Of a DNA stretch of 64,000 bases, positions 1 through 8,397 are shown in pieces. The notes below the pieces were generated by a model. It did no database searches. It was not told where the DNA came from and saw only the letters and a program-made list of their open reading frames with translations. The translations under genes were made by a program, and so were the position numbers. Position 1 is the stretch's first letter, and each line of letters opens with the position of its first letter. The DNA comes from Polyangium sp. y55x31 (GTDB lineage: Bacteria > Myxococcota_A > Polyangia > Polyangiales > Polyangiaceae). The stretch is taken from assembly GCF_029946505.1 (NCBI RefSeq), contig NZ_JARZHG010000002.1, positions 620,001 to 684,000 of the forward strand, given 5' to 3'.

Positions 1-2416
1 AGCCGAGGCCGAGGCGAGCGAGCGGCCCGAGCGCGCGCACGATCGTCGGTTCGCGCGCGAAGACCTCGAGCGCCTCGTCGATCGACAACGCGAGCACGTC
101 GGCCACGGAGCGCCCGTCGACCTTGACCTGGAGGACCTCGTCACGGAAGCGTTTCCCTTGACAAACCGGGCACGTCAGCGAGACGTCGGCGAGGAACTGC
201 ATCTCGATCGTCTCGGCGCCCTCGCCCGCGCACGACTCGCACCGCCCGAGCGCGACGTTGAACGAGAAGTGCCCGGCCGTGAGCTGCCGCGCGGCCGCCT
301 CGGGCTCCGCGGCGAACTTCTGGCGGATGCGGTTCCACGCGCCCGTGTACGTCGCGGGGTTGCCGCGCGACGTGCGCCCGAGCGGGGCTTGATCGACGAG
401 CGTGACGACCTTGATCCCGCTCGTCCCCTCGATCTTCTTGTGTGGCCCCGCGGGCTCGATGTCCTTGTAGCCGCGAGCCCGCGCGAGGGCGCGATAGAGC
501 ACGTCCTCCACGAGCGTGCTCTTGCCGGAGCCGCTCGCGCCCGTCACGCACACGACCTGCCCGAGCGGCAGGCGCACGCTGACGTCCTTCAAGTTGTTCG
601 CGCGCGCCCCCACGATGGAGATCGATCCATGCGCCGCCGTCCGCTCGTCCGCCGACACGACGCTCGCCGCGCCTCGCGCGAGGGCGCGCCCCGTCGGCAG
701 ATCGGCGCGCCGCGAGAGCTCCGCCGGCGCGCCGTCGAACACCACGCGCCCGCCCTGCTTGCCCGCGCCGGGCCCGAGCTCGACCACCCGATCCGAGGCC
801 CGGATCACGAGCGGCTCGTGCTCGATCACGACCACCACGTTCCCGCGCGCCGCGAGCTCGCGCATCGCCTCGACGAGCGGCGGGATGTCGCTCGCGTGCA
901 GCCCCACCGTCGGCTCGTCGAGCACGAACAACGCGCCCGTGAGCGACGTCCCGAGCGCGCCCGTCAACGTCACGCGTTGCGCCTCGCCGCCCGAGAGCGT
1001 GCGCGCTTGCCGATCGAGCGTCAGGTACCCGAGCCCCACGCGCTCCAGGTACGAGAGCCGCTGCGCGAGCTCCTTCCGCGCGATCTCCCCCTGCCCCGTC
1101 GTCGCCTTCAAGCGCTCCAGAAGCGCGCGCGCCTCGCGCAGCTCGAGCCCGTGCCAGCTCGCGAGATCGAGCCCGCCCACGCGGTAGAGCAAGGACTCCG
1201 GCGAGAGGCGCTTGCCATCGCAGGTCGCGCACGGATCGTACGAGCGGTACCGCGCGAGCAGCACGCGGATGTGCATCTTGTACGTACGCGTCTCCAGCCA
1301 CTTGAACCACGCGCGCACGCCGGGGAACTTGCCGCCGTGGAAGCTGCCTTCGCCGTCGAGCACCTGCGCGCGTTGCGCCTCGGTGAGCTCCTTCCACGGC
1401 ACGTCGAGCGGGATGCCCTTCTTCTCGCAGAACTTGCGGAGGACCTTGCGCTCCCACGACGTGCTCGACCCCGTCCACGGCCGGATCGCCCCGCCTTCGA
1501 GGGTCTTCTCCTCGTCGGGGATCACCTTGCCCCAATCCACGCCGATCGTCCGGCCAAACCCGCGGCAGCCCGGGCACGCGCCGATCGGAGACTGGTACGA
1601 GAACAGGCCCGGCCGCGGGGCGTCGAAGCTCCGCGCGCACGACGGGCAGGCGAGCCCACGCGGCACGAGCACGCGCCGCCCCGCGCCGTCCGAGCCCGAC
1701 CCGCCGACGTAGAGCGCCACGCCGCCCTCGGCCCGCTGCCACGCCTCCTCGATCGCCGATCCGAGGCGCCGCGCGTCCCGCGCGCCGATCTTCACGCGGT
1801 CGACGATCACCTCGACCCCGCCGCCCGCGCCGAGCGCGTCGCTCGGTCCGACCTCGTCGATGTCGCGCACCTCGCCGCGCACGAGCAGACGCCGATAACC
1901 CGCTTCGAGCAGCGTCTCGCGCACGTCGAGCAGCTCCTCGGTGCCGGCGACGGGCACGCGGTACGTGACGAGCGCGGTCGATCCCTCGTGGCTCTCCACG
2001 GCCTTCGACGCGGCCGTCACCGCATCGACGCGGACCGCGGGGACCAGGCACGTGGGGCACACGGGCGTGGACTCGCGGGCGAACACGGCCGACAGGTACG
2101 GCTCGAGGTCGGCCATCGTGGCCACGGTGGAGCGCGAGCTCTTCACGGGGGCGCGACGATCAACGGCCACGCCCGCGGCGACCGGATCGAGCTCGTCGAT
2201 CGGCGGCCGTTCGAGCCGCTCCAGGAACTGCCGCGCGTACGGGCTGAAGCTCTCGACGAAGCGGCGTTGCCCTTCCGAGTAGAGCGTATCGAGCGCGAGC
2301 GAGGATTTTCCCGCGCCGGAGACGCCCGTGAAGCAGACGAGCTGCCCTGGCACGAGCTCGAGGTCGATGCCCTTGAGGTTGTGGGTACGCGCGCCGCGGA
2401 TGCGGATGGGTTGCAT
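1..2416 (-). CDS. uvrA: Excinuclease ABC subunit A (UvrA family), 3' end outside window
   Basis: This is the DNA-damage recognition ATPase of nucleotide excision repair. About 805 residues are visible. The start (MQPIRIRGARTHNLKGID) is the typical UvrA opening. The first Walker A (GVSGAGKSS) is at about residue 31. A four-cysteine zinc site follows (CPSC, then CPGC). The first ABC signature (LSGGEAQRV) and Walker B (VLDEPTVGLH) are present, then the second Walker A (GASGSGKST) and the C-terminal zinc finger (CESC to CPVC). The frame runs off the left edge before the second signature and Walker B, so roughly 130 or more residues are missing because of the window, not decay. The start region is less conserved than textbook UvrA (FSPYARQFLERLERPP), so a UvrA2-type paralog is possible. 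The gene is divergent from smpB. Confidence 0.93.
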   Translation of the reverse strand, partial: MQPIRIRGARTHNLKGIDLELVPGQLVCFTGVSGAGKSSLALDTLYSEGQRRFVESFSPYARQFLERLERPPIDELDPVAAGVAVDRRAPVKSSRSTVATMADLEPYLSAVFARESTPVCPTCLVPAVRVDAVTAASKAVESHEGSTALVTYRVPVAGTEELLDVRETLLEAGYRRLLVRGEVRDIDEVGPSDALGAGGGVEVIVDRVKIGARDARRLGSAIEEAWQRAEGGVALYVGGSGSDGAGRRVLVPRGLACPSCARSFDAPRPGLFSYQSPIGACPGCRGFGRTIGVDWGKVIPDEEKTLEGGAIRPWTGSSTSWERKVLRKFCEKKGIPLDVPWKELTEAQRAQVLDGEGSFHGGKFPGVRAWFKWLETRTYKMHIRVLLARYRSYDPCATCDGKRLSPESLLYRVGGLDLASWHGLELREARALLERLKATTGQGEIARKELAQRLSYLERVGLGYLTLDRQARTLSGGEAQRVTLTGALGTSLTGALFVLDEPTVGLHASDIPPLVEAMRELAARGNVVVVIEHEPLVIRASDRVVELGPGAGKQGGRVVFDGAPAELSRRADLPTGRALARGAASVVSADERTAAHGSISIVGARANNLKDVSVRLPLGQVVCVTGASGSGKSTLVEDVLYRALARARGYKDIEPAGPHKKIEGTSGIKVVTLVDQAPLGRTSRGNPATYTGAWNRIRQKFAAEPEAAARQLTAGHFSFNVALGRCESCAGEGAETIEMQFLADVSLTCPVCQGKRFRDEVLQVKVDGRSVADVLALSIDEALEVFAREPTIVRALGPLARLGLG

Positions 2417-2591
2417 GGCTTCGCTCTCTGCGGTGAGGGTGATGCGAGAAGACGCGGACCTAGGCGCGGGCGTACTAGCACGGCGCGCGGGTTTGTCGCG
2501 GAACGGATGCTCGTCGACCTATGGACGCAGGACGCACGGCGCGCTAGCCCTACGCGAGCGTCTGCCTGGAGAGCGGCTTTTCGGGCGGCGC

Positions 2592-3104
2592 ATGGCCGTA
2601 GCGACAGCGATCAAAGGTGTCAACCACGTGAGCGGGAAAGAAGCGAGCGACGAGAAGCTCATCGTGCGAAACCGGAGGGCCGGCTTCGAGTACGAGCTCG
2701 GCGAGCGCTTCGAAGCAGGGCTCGTGCTCGTCGGAAGCGAGGTCAAGATGCTGCGCGACGGAAAGGCCGACCTCTCCGACGCGTGGTGCGCGATCACGAA
2801 CGGCGAGGCGATCCTGCACGGCATGCTCATCCCCGAGATGCCGGGCGCCGCGTTCGGGCACGTCGCGAAGCGGTCGCGCAAGCTCCTCCTGCACGGCGCG
2901 GAGATCGATCAGATCCGCAAGGCCGTGGAGCGCGACGGCATGACGGTCGCGGCCACGCGGCTCTATTTCAAGAAGGGACGCGCGAAGGTCGAGCTCGCCC
3001 TGGCGAAGGGCAAGAAGCAGGCGGACAAACGCGAGACGGTCAAGCAACGCGAAGCCGAGCGGGAAGCCCGCGCCGCGATCGGCCGGGGCCGCCGGGCGGA
3101 GTGA
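2592..3104 (+). CDS. smpB: SsrA-binding protein SmpB
   Basis: SmpB binds tmRNA and delivers it to stalled ribosomes, so that incomplete proteins are tagged and stuck ribosomes released. The 170-residue product carries the family hallmarks: a beta-barrel core with FEAGLVLVGSEVKMLRDGKA near residue 40, the SDAW strand, RKLLLH, and the basic tail after LALAKGKKQADKRE, which becomes helical on the ribosome. The ATG at 2592 is the first in-frame start after the uvrA/smpB divergent region. An internal GTG 39 bases later would give a length closer to the usual 155-160. No tmRNA gene was seen in the window. The next gene begins 2 bases after the stop, so the two are probably co-transcribed. Confidence 0.96.
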   Translation: MAVATAIKGVNHVSGKEASDEKLIVRNRRAGFEYELGERFEAGLVLVGSEVKMLRDGKADLSDAWCAITNGEAILHGMLIPEMPGAAFGHVAKRSRKLLLHGAEIDQIRKAVERDGMTVAATRLYFKKGRAKVELALAKGKKQADKRETVKQREAEREARAAIGRGRRAE

Positions 3105-3106
3105 AC

Positions 3107-3394
3107 ATGCCGCATCTGACGCTCGTGAAAGGTGGCTCGGCCGATCTCGTGGCCCTCGACGGCGATCGGGTGAGCCTTCGATCCACCGAGGCCTTCGCGC
3201 CGGGAGCGCCGCTCGCCGGGAACCTTCCGGCGAGCACGCTCGTGCGCGTGAAGGTGCACCGCTGCCGAAGGCAAGGCGACGCCTTCCTGGTCGAGGGCCG
3301 CCTCGTCGACGCGACGCGGCGCCTTCGCGAAGAGCTCTCCGCCCTGCTCGCTCCCCCCGCAGGCGGCGGCTCGGGCGACGCGGGTTCGTCGTAG
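3107..3394 (+). CDS. Small protein of unknown function downstream of smpB
   Basis: This 95-residue protein starts 2 bases after the smpB stop, with GGAG about 7 bases upstream. I do not recognise the family. The body alternates short strands (ADLVALDGDRVSLRS, VRVKVHRCRR, DAFLVEGRLVDA), which suggests a compact beta-barrel of the PilZ or SH3 kind, followed by a helix (RRLREELSALLAP) and a disordered Gly/Ser tail. It lacks the RxxxR plus D/NxSxxG pair of c-di-GMP-binding PilZ domains, so that idea is only a fold-level guess. No signal peptide or membrane segment is visible. Coupling to smpB may be incidental. Confidence 0.7.
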   Translation: MPHLTLVKGGSADLVALDGDRVSLRSTEAFAPGAPLAGNLPASTLVRVKVHRCRRQGDAFLVEGRLVDATRRLREELSALLAPPAGGGSGDAGSS

Positions 3395-3482
3395 ACGTCG
3401 CCCCATCATCCCGGACCAACGCCGTCGCCCTGCGTGTCGGCTCGAGGTTTTTCGCGTCCACCCAGCGCATGTATCCCAGACA

Positions 3483-3508
3483 CATGAACAGATGTAAAGC
3501 TGTTCATG
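3483..3508. promoter_or_regulatory. 9-bp inverted repeat upstream of the DUF362 gene
   Basis: CATGAACAG and CTGTTCATG form a perfect 9-bp dyad around an 8-base, A/T-rich spacer. It lies about 80 bases before the DUF362 start codon in an otherwise GC-rich gap. The shape fits an operator for a dimeric repressor or activator, and a small RNA hairpin is the alternative. No regulator is encoded next to it. Confidence 0.4.
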
Positions 3509-3590
3509 GATTTCGCGGCATTTCCTGGGCCTCGGGTCACCTGGCTGACGGCATTGCCCGATCCGACGGGCCCCCCTAGGCTCAGGGGGC

Positions 3591-5114
3591 ATGAAGATCG
3601 CGTCGCGCCCCCGGGTCATCATCCGCCGCTGCCCCACCTACGACGTCGAGCAGATCCGCCGGATCATTCGGGAGGGGCTCGAGGAGCTCGATCTCCGGCC
3701 GCACGGCCGCACGCTGGTCAAGCCGAACTGCGTGGCGTCGGGGCCTTATTTCCCGCACGCGTACACGCGACCCGAGTTCCTGGAGGGCGTGCTGCGCGCC
3801 TTGCAGGACCGCGACGACGGCCGCGTGAAGGAGCTCGCGCTCGGCGAGCGCTCGGGCATCACGCTCCCCACGCGCACGAACTTCGACGGCGCGGGTTACT
3901 ACCCGATGCTCGAGCGCACCGGCGTGAAGCACTACCACTTCGAGGAGGAGCCGCAGGTCGAGATCCGGCTCACCCACAAGGAGCGGCTGCGCGACTACGT
4001 CTTCACGCCCGAGCCCGTCGCGAAGGCCGACTTCTTCGTCAACTGCCCCAAGTTCAAGAGCCACCCCTGGACCACCGTGACGTTCTCCATGAAGAACTAC
4101 ATCGGCATCCAGGACGATCGGCACCGCCTCATCGATCACGACCACCGGCTCGACGAGAAGATCGCGGACCTGCAGTACATCGTTCAGCCGCAGTTCATCG
4201 CGGTCGACGCGATCGTCGCAGGCGAGGGCCGGATGCTCACGCCCATCCCGCGCAAGCTCGGGCTCGTCATCATGGGCAACTCGCAGGCCGCGTTCGACGC
4301 GCTCTGCTGCCACATCATCGGCGTCGATCCGTACACCGTCGACCACCTCCGCCTCGCGTCCGAGCGTGGCTTCGGCTCGCTCGATCTCGACTCGATGGAC
4401 ATCAGCGGCGACGTGACGCTCGAAGAAGCGAAGGCGATGGCCAAGGGCTTCAAGGTCGGCCTCGTGCGCGTCGAGAAGTACTTCGAGGGCACGCACATCA
4501 CCGCGTACGCCGGCGCGCCGCCGGAGCCCGAGCGCACGGACTACTGCTGGGGCGGCTGTCCGGGCGCGCTCGAGGAGGCGATCGAGATCCTGCGGCTCTA
4601 CGACGAGCAGTGCGACGAGAAGATGCCGCGCATGCACATCGTCTTCGGGGCCTACGAAGGGAAGATCGACGCGGCGCCGGGCGAACGCGTGGTGTTCATC
4701 GGCGACTGCGCGAAGTGGTCAGGGCACCTGCACGGCAAGCTCGTGAGCATCGAGAGCCTCTACAGGGACCGCGCGGAGAAGGACCCGTACCACGCCAAAC
4801 ACGACGACATCTTCGCGAAGATGGTGAGCGTGATCCGGAAGATGGCGACCACGGATCCAAACGAGCCGATTCGCCTCGAAGGTTGCCCCGTCAGCGTGGC
4901 CGAGCAGGTGCTCACGCTCGTCGAGCTCGGCAAGACGAAGAACCCGTACCTCTCGCCCTCCGAGGCCGTGCGCTTCAGCAAGGGCTACCTCGGCTGGCAA
5001 GGCAAGGCGCTCATGAAGCGCATCTCCGGCAAGCCCTACCAGATCCACGGGCCCTGCGAGCGCGGGCACGCCGCGCCCGAGGTCTCTCCGCCTACGACGC
5101 CGGACGCAGAGTAA
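3591..5114 (+). CDS. DUF362 domain-containing protein
   Basis: This 507-residue protein is typical of the DUF362 family, whose biochemical role is not established; many members accompany iron-sulfur proteins. Recognisable parts are TLVKPNCVASGPYFPHAYTR (about residue 42), the FVNCPKFKSHPW segment, a central sheet including FIAVDAIVAGEGRMLTP, and a Cys pair in DYCWGGCPGALEE (about 320) followed by GDCAKWSGH. No ferredoxin-type Cys cluster is present and no signal peptide is seen, so it is probably cytoplasmic. The ATG sits directly after a short hairpin (CCCCCT to AGGGGG) that contains the only G-rich ribosome-binding candidate, so initiation may be structure-sensitive. Its last 23 bases overlap the convergent YceI-like gene. 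Confidence 0.85.
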   Translation: MKIASRPRVIIRRCPTYDVEQIRRIIREGLEELDLRPHGRTLVKPNCVASGPYFPHAYTRPEFLEGVLRALQDRDDGRVKELALGERSGITLPTRTNFDGAGYYPMLERTGVKHYHFEEEPQVEIRLTHKERLRDYVFTPEPVAKADFFVNCPKFKSHPWTTVTFSMKNYIGIQDDRHRLIDHDHRLDEKIADLQYIVQPQFIAVDAIVAGEGRMLTPIPRKLGLVIMGNSQAAFDALCCHIIGVDPYTVDHLRLASERGFGSLDLDSMDISGDVTLEEAKAMAKGFKVGLVRVEKYFEGTHITAYAGAPPEPERTDYCWGGCPGALEEAIEILRLYDEQCDEKMPRMHIVFGAYEGKIDAAPGERVVFIGDCAKWSGHLHGKLVSIESLYRDRAEKDPYHAKHDDIFAKMVSVIRKMATTDPNEPIRLEGCPVSVAEQVLTLVELGKTKNPYLSPSEAVRFSKGYLGWQGKALMKRISGKPYQIHGPCERGHAAPEVSPPTTPDAE

Positions 5115-5646
5115 CGTCGAAGAGCACCTCGACGTCGTCGCGGATCCGGAACGCGCCGAGCGGCCCCTTCACCTCGCGAAGGCCGAGCCGCTTCATCGAC
5201 AGCGTGGTGCGTCCGGAGACACGCGTGCGGTCCGCTTCCTCCGTCACGCGCAGAGAGACGGGCTGCGAGAGCCGACCACGCGAGACCTCGACCGTCACCT
5301 CCGCGCGATCTCGTGACGTGCCCTTCGCGTGGACACGCACCTCCTTCGTCCCCGGGAACACTTCCTCGCGGATCTTCCGCTCGATGTCCGATCGATCCGA
5401 GGTCGAGAGCGCGGACGTGTCGACGCGCTCTCCATGCAGCGTCCCCACGACCTGCAGCGCGGCGACCGGCACGACGAGCTCCGCGGAAAACCCCTCGCCT
5501 TCGAGCGTCGCGCGACCCGAGAACGCCGAGGCCGCAATCTCCAGATCGTGCGCGAGGCGCGCCAGCATCCCGCTCGCGCGGGTGTGGACGAGGAGCTTGG
5601 AGGACAAACGATCGACGATCAGCGCGGATGCACTCACTCGCGACAC
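5092..5646 (-). CDS. YceI-like domain protein
   Basis: This is a 184-residue protein with the build of the YceI-like lipocalin-type fold: LLVHTRASGMLARLAHDLEI near the start, a strand-rich centre (AELVVPVAALQVVGTLHG), a helix with the SDRSDIERKIREEVF pattern, then strands ending in VEVLFDVTLRPAS. YceI proteins bind polyisoprenoid-type lipids in a barrel; binding here is inferred from family only. There is no clear signal peptide, unlike the periplasmic E. coli protein. Start is a GTG that overlaps the end of the upstream membrane-protein gene by 13 bases, so it is the last gene of the coupled minus-strand cluster. Confidence 0.75.
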   Translation of the reverse strand: MSRVSASALIVDRLSSKLLVHTRASGMLARLAHDLEIAASAFSGRATLEGEGFSAELVVPVAALQVVGTLHGERVDTSALSTSDRSDIERKIREEVFPGTKEVRVHAKGTSRDRAEVTVEVSRGRLSQPVSLRVTEEADRTRVSGRTTLSMKRLGLREVKGPLGAFRIRDDVEVLFDVTLRPAS

Positions 5647-6368
5647 CTCAGCGCGGCGAACACCGGAAGCAGCATCGCCATGAGCAGGAGAGCCACGGAG
5701 CTCTGCGGCTGCGAGAGCCCGAGCGGGCCCTCGCCGCCGAGCAGGTTGCGTCCGTGCGCGCGTGGCAGGAGGGCTGCGAAGAGGCCCGCGCCGCCGCCGA
5801 AGAGGAAGTCGAGGACGAGCGGCACGACGCGGCCTCGGCCACGTTCGAGGAACGTCGCGCCGAACGCGAACCAGCCGCCATACGCGGCGCCGACGAAGGC
5901 GCCGATCCAGCCGCTCGTGAAGGCATCCCGCGCGAACGGCGGCGCCGAGGCCGACTGCGCGGACATGACCGCGACGAGGGCGAGCAGCGCGCCGCTCACG
6001 GCCGAAGCGAGCACGAGCGAAAGGCCGATCCCGAGCGCGACGTCGCGACGCGCGGCGCCGTAACGCGCGACGGGCCAGGCGGCGTCACGCAACTTCGAGC
6101 GATCACATGCGCGCGCCGCGAGCGCGAAGCAGAAGAGCGGGACGACGAGGCGGAACGTCGAGGCGAGCGAACGATCGACCGCGGCCGCGGTGGTCACGCT
6201 GCGCTCGATGAGCCCGCCGGCGAGCGCGAGCGCGAGCGCGAGGCTCGCGGTGAGCGCGACGCCGCGCCCCGCGAGCCTGCGAGCGCCCATCGCGGCCCCG
6301 AGCGAGATGCCCACGAAGGCGCTCGCGCCGCGAGGCGACGTGGCCTCTGATCGATGCTGCGACGTCAT
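5634..6368 (-). CDS. Polytopic membrane protein, permease-like
   Basis: This 244-residue protein has about six hydrophobic segments, beginning with GVALTASLALALALAGGLIE (near 40) and including FRLVVPLFCFALAA, GIGLSLVLASAVSGALLALV, a Gly-rich segment (WIGAFVGAAYGGWFAFG) and SVALLLMAMLLPVF at the C terminus. Its ATG overlaps the TGA of the upstream ABC-like gene (ATGA). By position and topology it looks like a permease subunit of a transporter with the protein encoded at 6365-7570 and the second membrane protein at 7567-8310. It has no sequence motif that names a substrate, so the transporter role is inference. Confidence 0.7.
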   Translation of the reverse strand: MTSQHRSEATSPRGASAFVGISLGAAMGARRLAGRGVALTASLALALALAGGLIERSVTTAAAVDRSLASTFRLVVPLFCFALAARACDRSKLRDAAWPVARYGAARRDVALGIGLSLVLASAVSGALLALVAVMSAQSASAPPFARDAFTSGWIGAFVGAAYGGWFAFGATFLERGRGRVVPLVLDFLFGGGAGLFAALLPRAHGRNLLGGEGPLGLSQPQSSVALLLMAMLLPVFAALRCRE

Positions 6369-7570
6369 TCTCCTCCCCGTGGCTCGCCGGGATCGTCCGG
6401 CTTCTCCGCGACGTCGTTCGTGACGGGCGGCGCCTCCGCGGCCGGCGCCTCGCTCGGCGCGGCCTGGATCACCTCCGGCGCGACAGGCGCGACGGCTCCC
6501 GGCACACGCGCGCTCCTCGCGGCCGGCAGCGCGACGGGCGGCCTCTGCGCGAGCCCCGCGGCGCGCCGGAACGTCAAGAGCGCCTCGGCTGCCGCGCGCA
6601 CCTGCACGATGCCGGGCGACGCCGGCGCGACGGCCTCGATCACGACGCCTGCTTCCACCGCGGCGTCCGTGAGCGCGAGCGCGCAGGTGTCGAGGTCCTC
6701 CCCGGACAAACGCAGCTCCGCGGCCTGCGCATACGGCCCCGCGGCTTCGCTCCACGCGACGGCCCGCACCTCCGGTCGATCGGCGAGCAAACGCGCGAGC
6801 ACACGCACCGGCGATCGTTCGCTCGGATCGTCCGCGGGCCGCACCCACGCGACGAGCGCGGGCTCGCCGCCGGGCAGAGGCTCCGCGGCGTCGGCCTCAC
6901 CGAGCACGATCCCCTTGTGCAGCACGAGGACCCGATCCCCGAGCGCGCGCGCATCCGCGGGCGAGGACGTCGTCACGACGACACACGCGCCGCCGAGCGC
7001 GAGCTCGCGGATCCGCTCACGCACGAGGCCGAGCAGGTTGAGCGCGACGTCGGAGAGCGGCTCGTGCAGCGCGACGAGCAGAGGCGACGGCGTGGTGAGC
7101 GCGAGCGCGAGCTCCACGGCGCGCGCCTCGGCGAACGAGAGCGATCGTGGCTCCCGGCGCGCGAGGTGACCGAGGCCAAAAGGATCGAGCACGTCGCCGG
7201 CGCGCGTCGTCGGCTCGCCGCGCGCCTTCCGCGAGAGCGCGACGCACGCCTCGACCGAACGCGCATCCGGGAGCGACGGCTCCGCGGCGAGCGCGCCCAT
7301 CCGCGCCCGCAGCAAAGGCGAACGCGCGGGAGATTGTCCTTCGACGAGGACACGTCCGTGCAAAGGAGCGCGGGCCCCCGCGATCACCTCGGAGAGCGCG
7401 AGCGTGCCGTCCTCGGGCGCACCCAGGATGGCAAACACCCCTGCGCCGAGCGCGAGGTTCAGACCCGCGAGGCTCCCGCGGGAGGCACCACGCGGCGCCG
7501 CTCGATCCCGCGCATGCACGGCTTCGAGCACGAGCCGCGGCGGCATCATGGGCGAACGCGGCATCGTCAT
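6365..7570 (-). CDS. ABC-ATPase-like protein with all catalytic motifs lost
   Basis: The 401-residue protein aligns by eye along a complete ABC nucleotide-binding domain, but each catalytic element has changed. Walker A is GAPEDGTLAL, with no lysine. The Q-loop glutamine is missing in MGALAAEPSLPDARS. The signature is RSLSFAEARAVELA instead of LSGGQ. Walker B reads PLLVALHEPLSD, where His replaces the metal-binding Asp. The switch histidine is replaced in VVTTSSPADARALGDRV. The flanking framework (DRVLVLHKGIVL) is intact and the frame open, so this is a maintained pseudo-ATPase rather than a broken gene. An extra domain of about 80 residues and a Pro/Ala-rich tail follow. Both neighbours are coupled to it by ATGA overlaps. 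Confidence 0.8.
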   Translation of the reverse strand: MTMPRSPMMPPRLVLEAVHARDRAAPRGASRGSLAGLNLALGAGVFAILGAPEDGTLALSEVIAGARAPLHGRVLVEGQSPARSPLLRARMGALAAEPSLPDARSVEACVALSRKARGEPTTRAGDVLDPFGLGHLARREPRSLSFAEARAVELALALTTPSPLLVALHEPLSDVALNLLGLVRERIRELALGGACVVVTTSSPADARALGDRVLVLHKGIVLGEADAAEPLPGGEPALVAWVRPADDPSERSPVRVLARLLADRPEVRAVAWSEAAGPYAQAAELRLSGEDLDTCALALTDAAVEAGVVIEAVAPASPGIVQVRAAAEALLTFRRAAGLAQRPPVALPAARSARVPGAVAPVAPEVIQAAPSEAPAAEAPPVTNDVAEKPDDPGEPRGGE

Positions 7571-8310
7571 GCGCCCGCTCCGCCGCGGCCAGCGTCGACG
7601 AGGATCGAGAGCAGCGCGGAGAGCGCGCCCGGAATCGAGTACGAGCCGCGCCCCGCGAGCTCCGCGAGCATCCACGGCACGATCACGATCGCCGCGAGCA
7701 GGAGCCTCCCGCGACGCCCGCCCATACGGGCGGCGAACGTGGCGATCGTGCCGAGCGTGGCCCCGGCGATCGCGGAGAAAGCGAGCAGCCCGATCGCGAA
7801 CACGATCCTGCGCATCACCATCGATCCGGAGCTCGACAGCGCGACCGTCACGAGCGCGAGCCCGACGAGCGGCAGCGCGATCGCCCTCGCGATCTGCACC
7901 ATCGACGCGACCCACCGCACCACGTGCAGGCTCTGCGCGTGCACGCCGTGCGTCGCCGCGAGCGCCTCGATCCCGGCCTCGCGATCCTCCGCGGTCCGAT
8001 CGCTCGCCGCGGCGAGCGTCGTCGGCGCCGCCGCCACCAGCGTGATCGACGCGGCCCCGAGGCCGACGAGCCCTTCGAGCGGCGCGCTCGTTCCTTCCGT
8101 CGCGCGGAGCACGATCGCGAGGATCGCGAACGACGCGCCGAGCAACACTCCACCCACGAGGCCGATGCGCGAGAGCACCGTGCGCCCGAGCCGGGTCCGC
8201 GACAACGCGACCGCGGCGAGCAAACGCCTCCTGCGGCGCCCACGCGGCGGCCCGGGAGTGCGGCGCAGAGCAGGCGCACCGGTGAGGCTCGGGGGAGTGG
8301 ACGTCGTCAC
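7567..8310 (-). CDS. Polytopic membrane protein, permease-like
   Basis: A 247-residue protein from a GTG at 8310; a TTG at 8376 is an alternative that adds 22 residues. Hydrophobic segments include TVLSRIGLVGGVLLGASFA, GLGAASITLVAAAPTTLAAA, IARAIALPLVGLALVTVAL, VMRRIVFAIGLLAFSAIAGA and LLLAAIVIVPWMLAELAG. The loop with HGVHAQSLHVVRWVASMVQIARA resembles the motif in ABC-2 type permeases where a charged loop precedes a helix. It is the first gene of the three-gene coupled set, and its stop overlaps the next start (ATGA). The promoter would lie in the short gap shared with the divergent VWA gene. Confidence 0.68.
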   Translation of the reverse strand: MTTSTPPSLTGAPALRRTPGPPRGRRRRRLLAAVALSRTRLGRTVLSRIGLVGGVLLGASFAILAIVLRATEGTSAPLEGLVGLGAASITLVAAAPTTLAAASDRTAEDREAGIEALAATHGVHAQSLHVVRWVASMVQIARAIALPLVGLALVTVALSSSGSMVMRRIVFAIGLLAFSAIAGATLGTIATFAARMGGRRGRLLLAAIVIVPWMLAELAGRGSYSIPGALSALLSILVDAGRGGAGA

Positions 8311-8397
8311 GATGGTTTCGAGGGTGAACGCGAAAGGCTTCGCATGCCCGCTGCCCTTTCGCGCGGGCGGCGGCAAGGATATCCTGTACGCAGTCCA

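Noticed and set aside
141-2060. Long Arg/Gly-rich open frames lying across uvrA and other genes
   Set aside because: They overlap the true gene in another frame, have the amino-acid skew expected from GC-rich third positions, and lack any domain pattern or ribosome-binding site.
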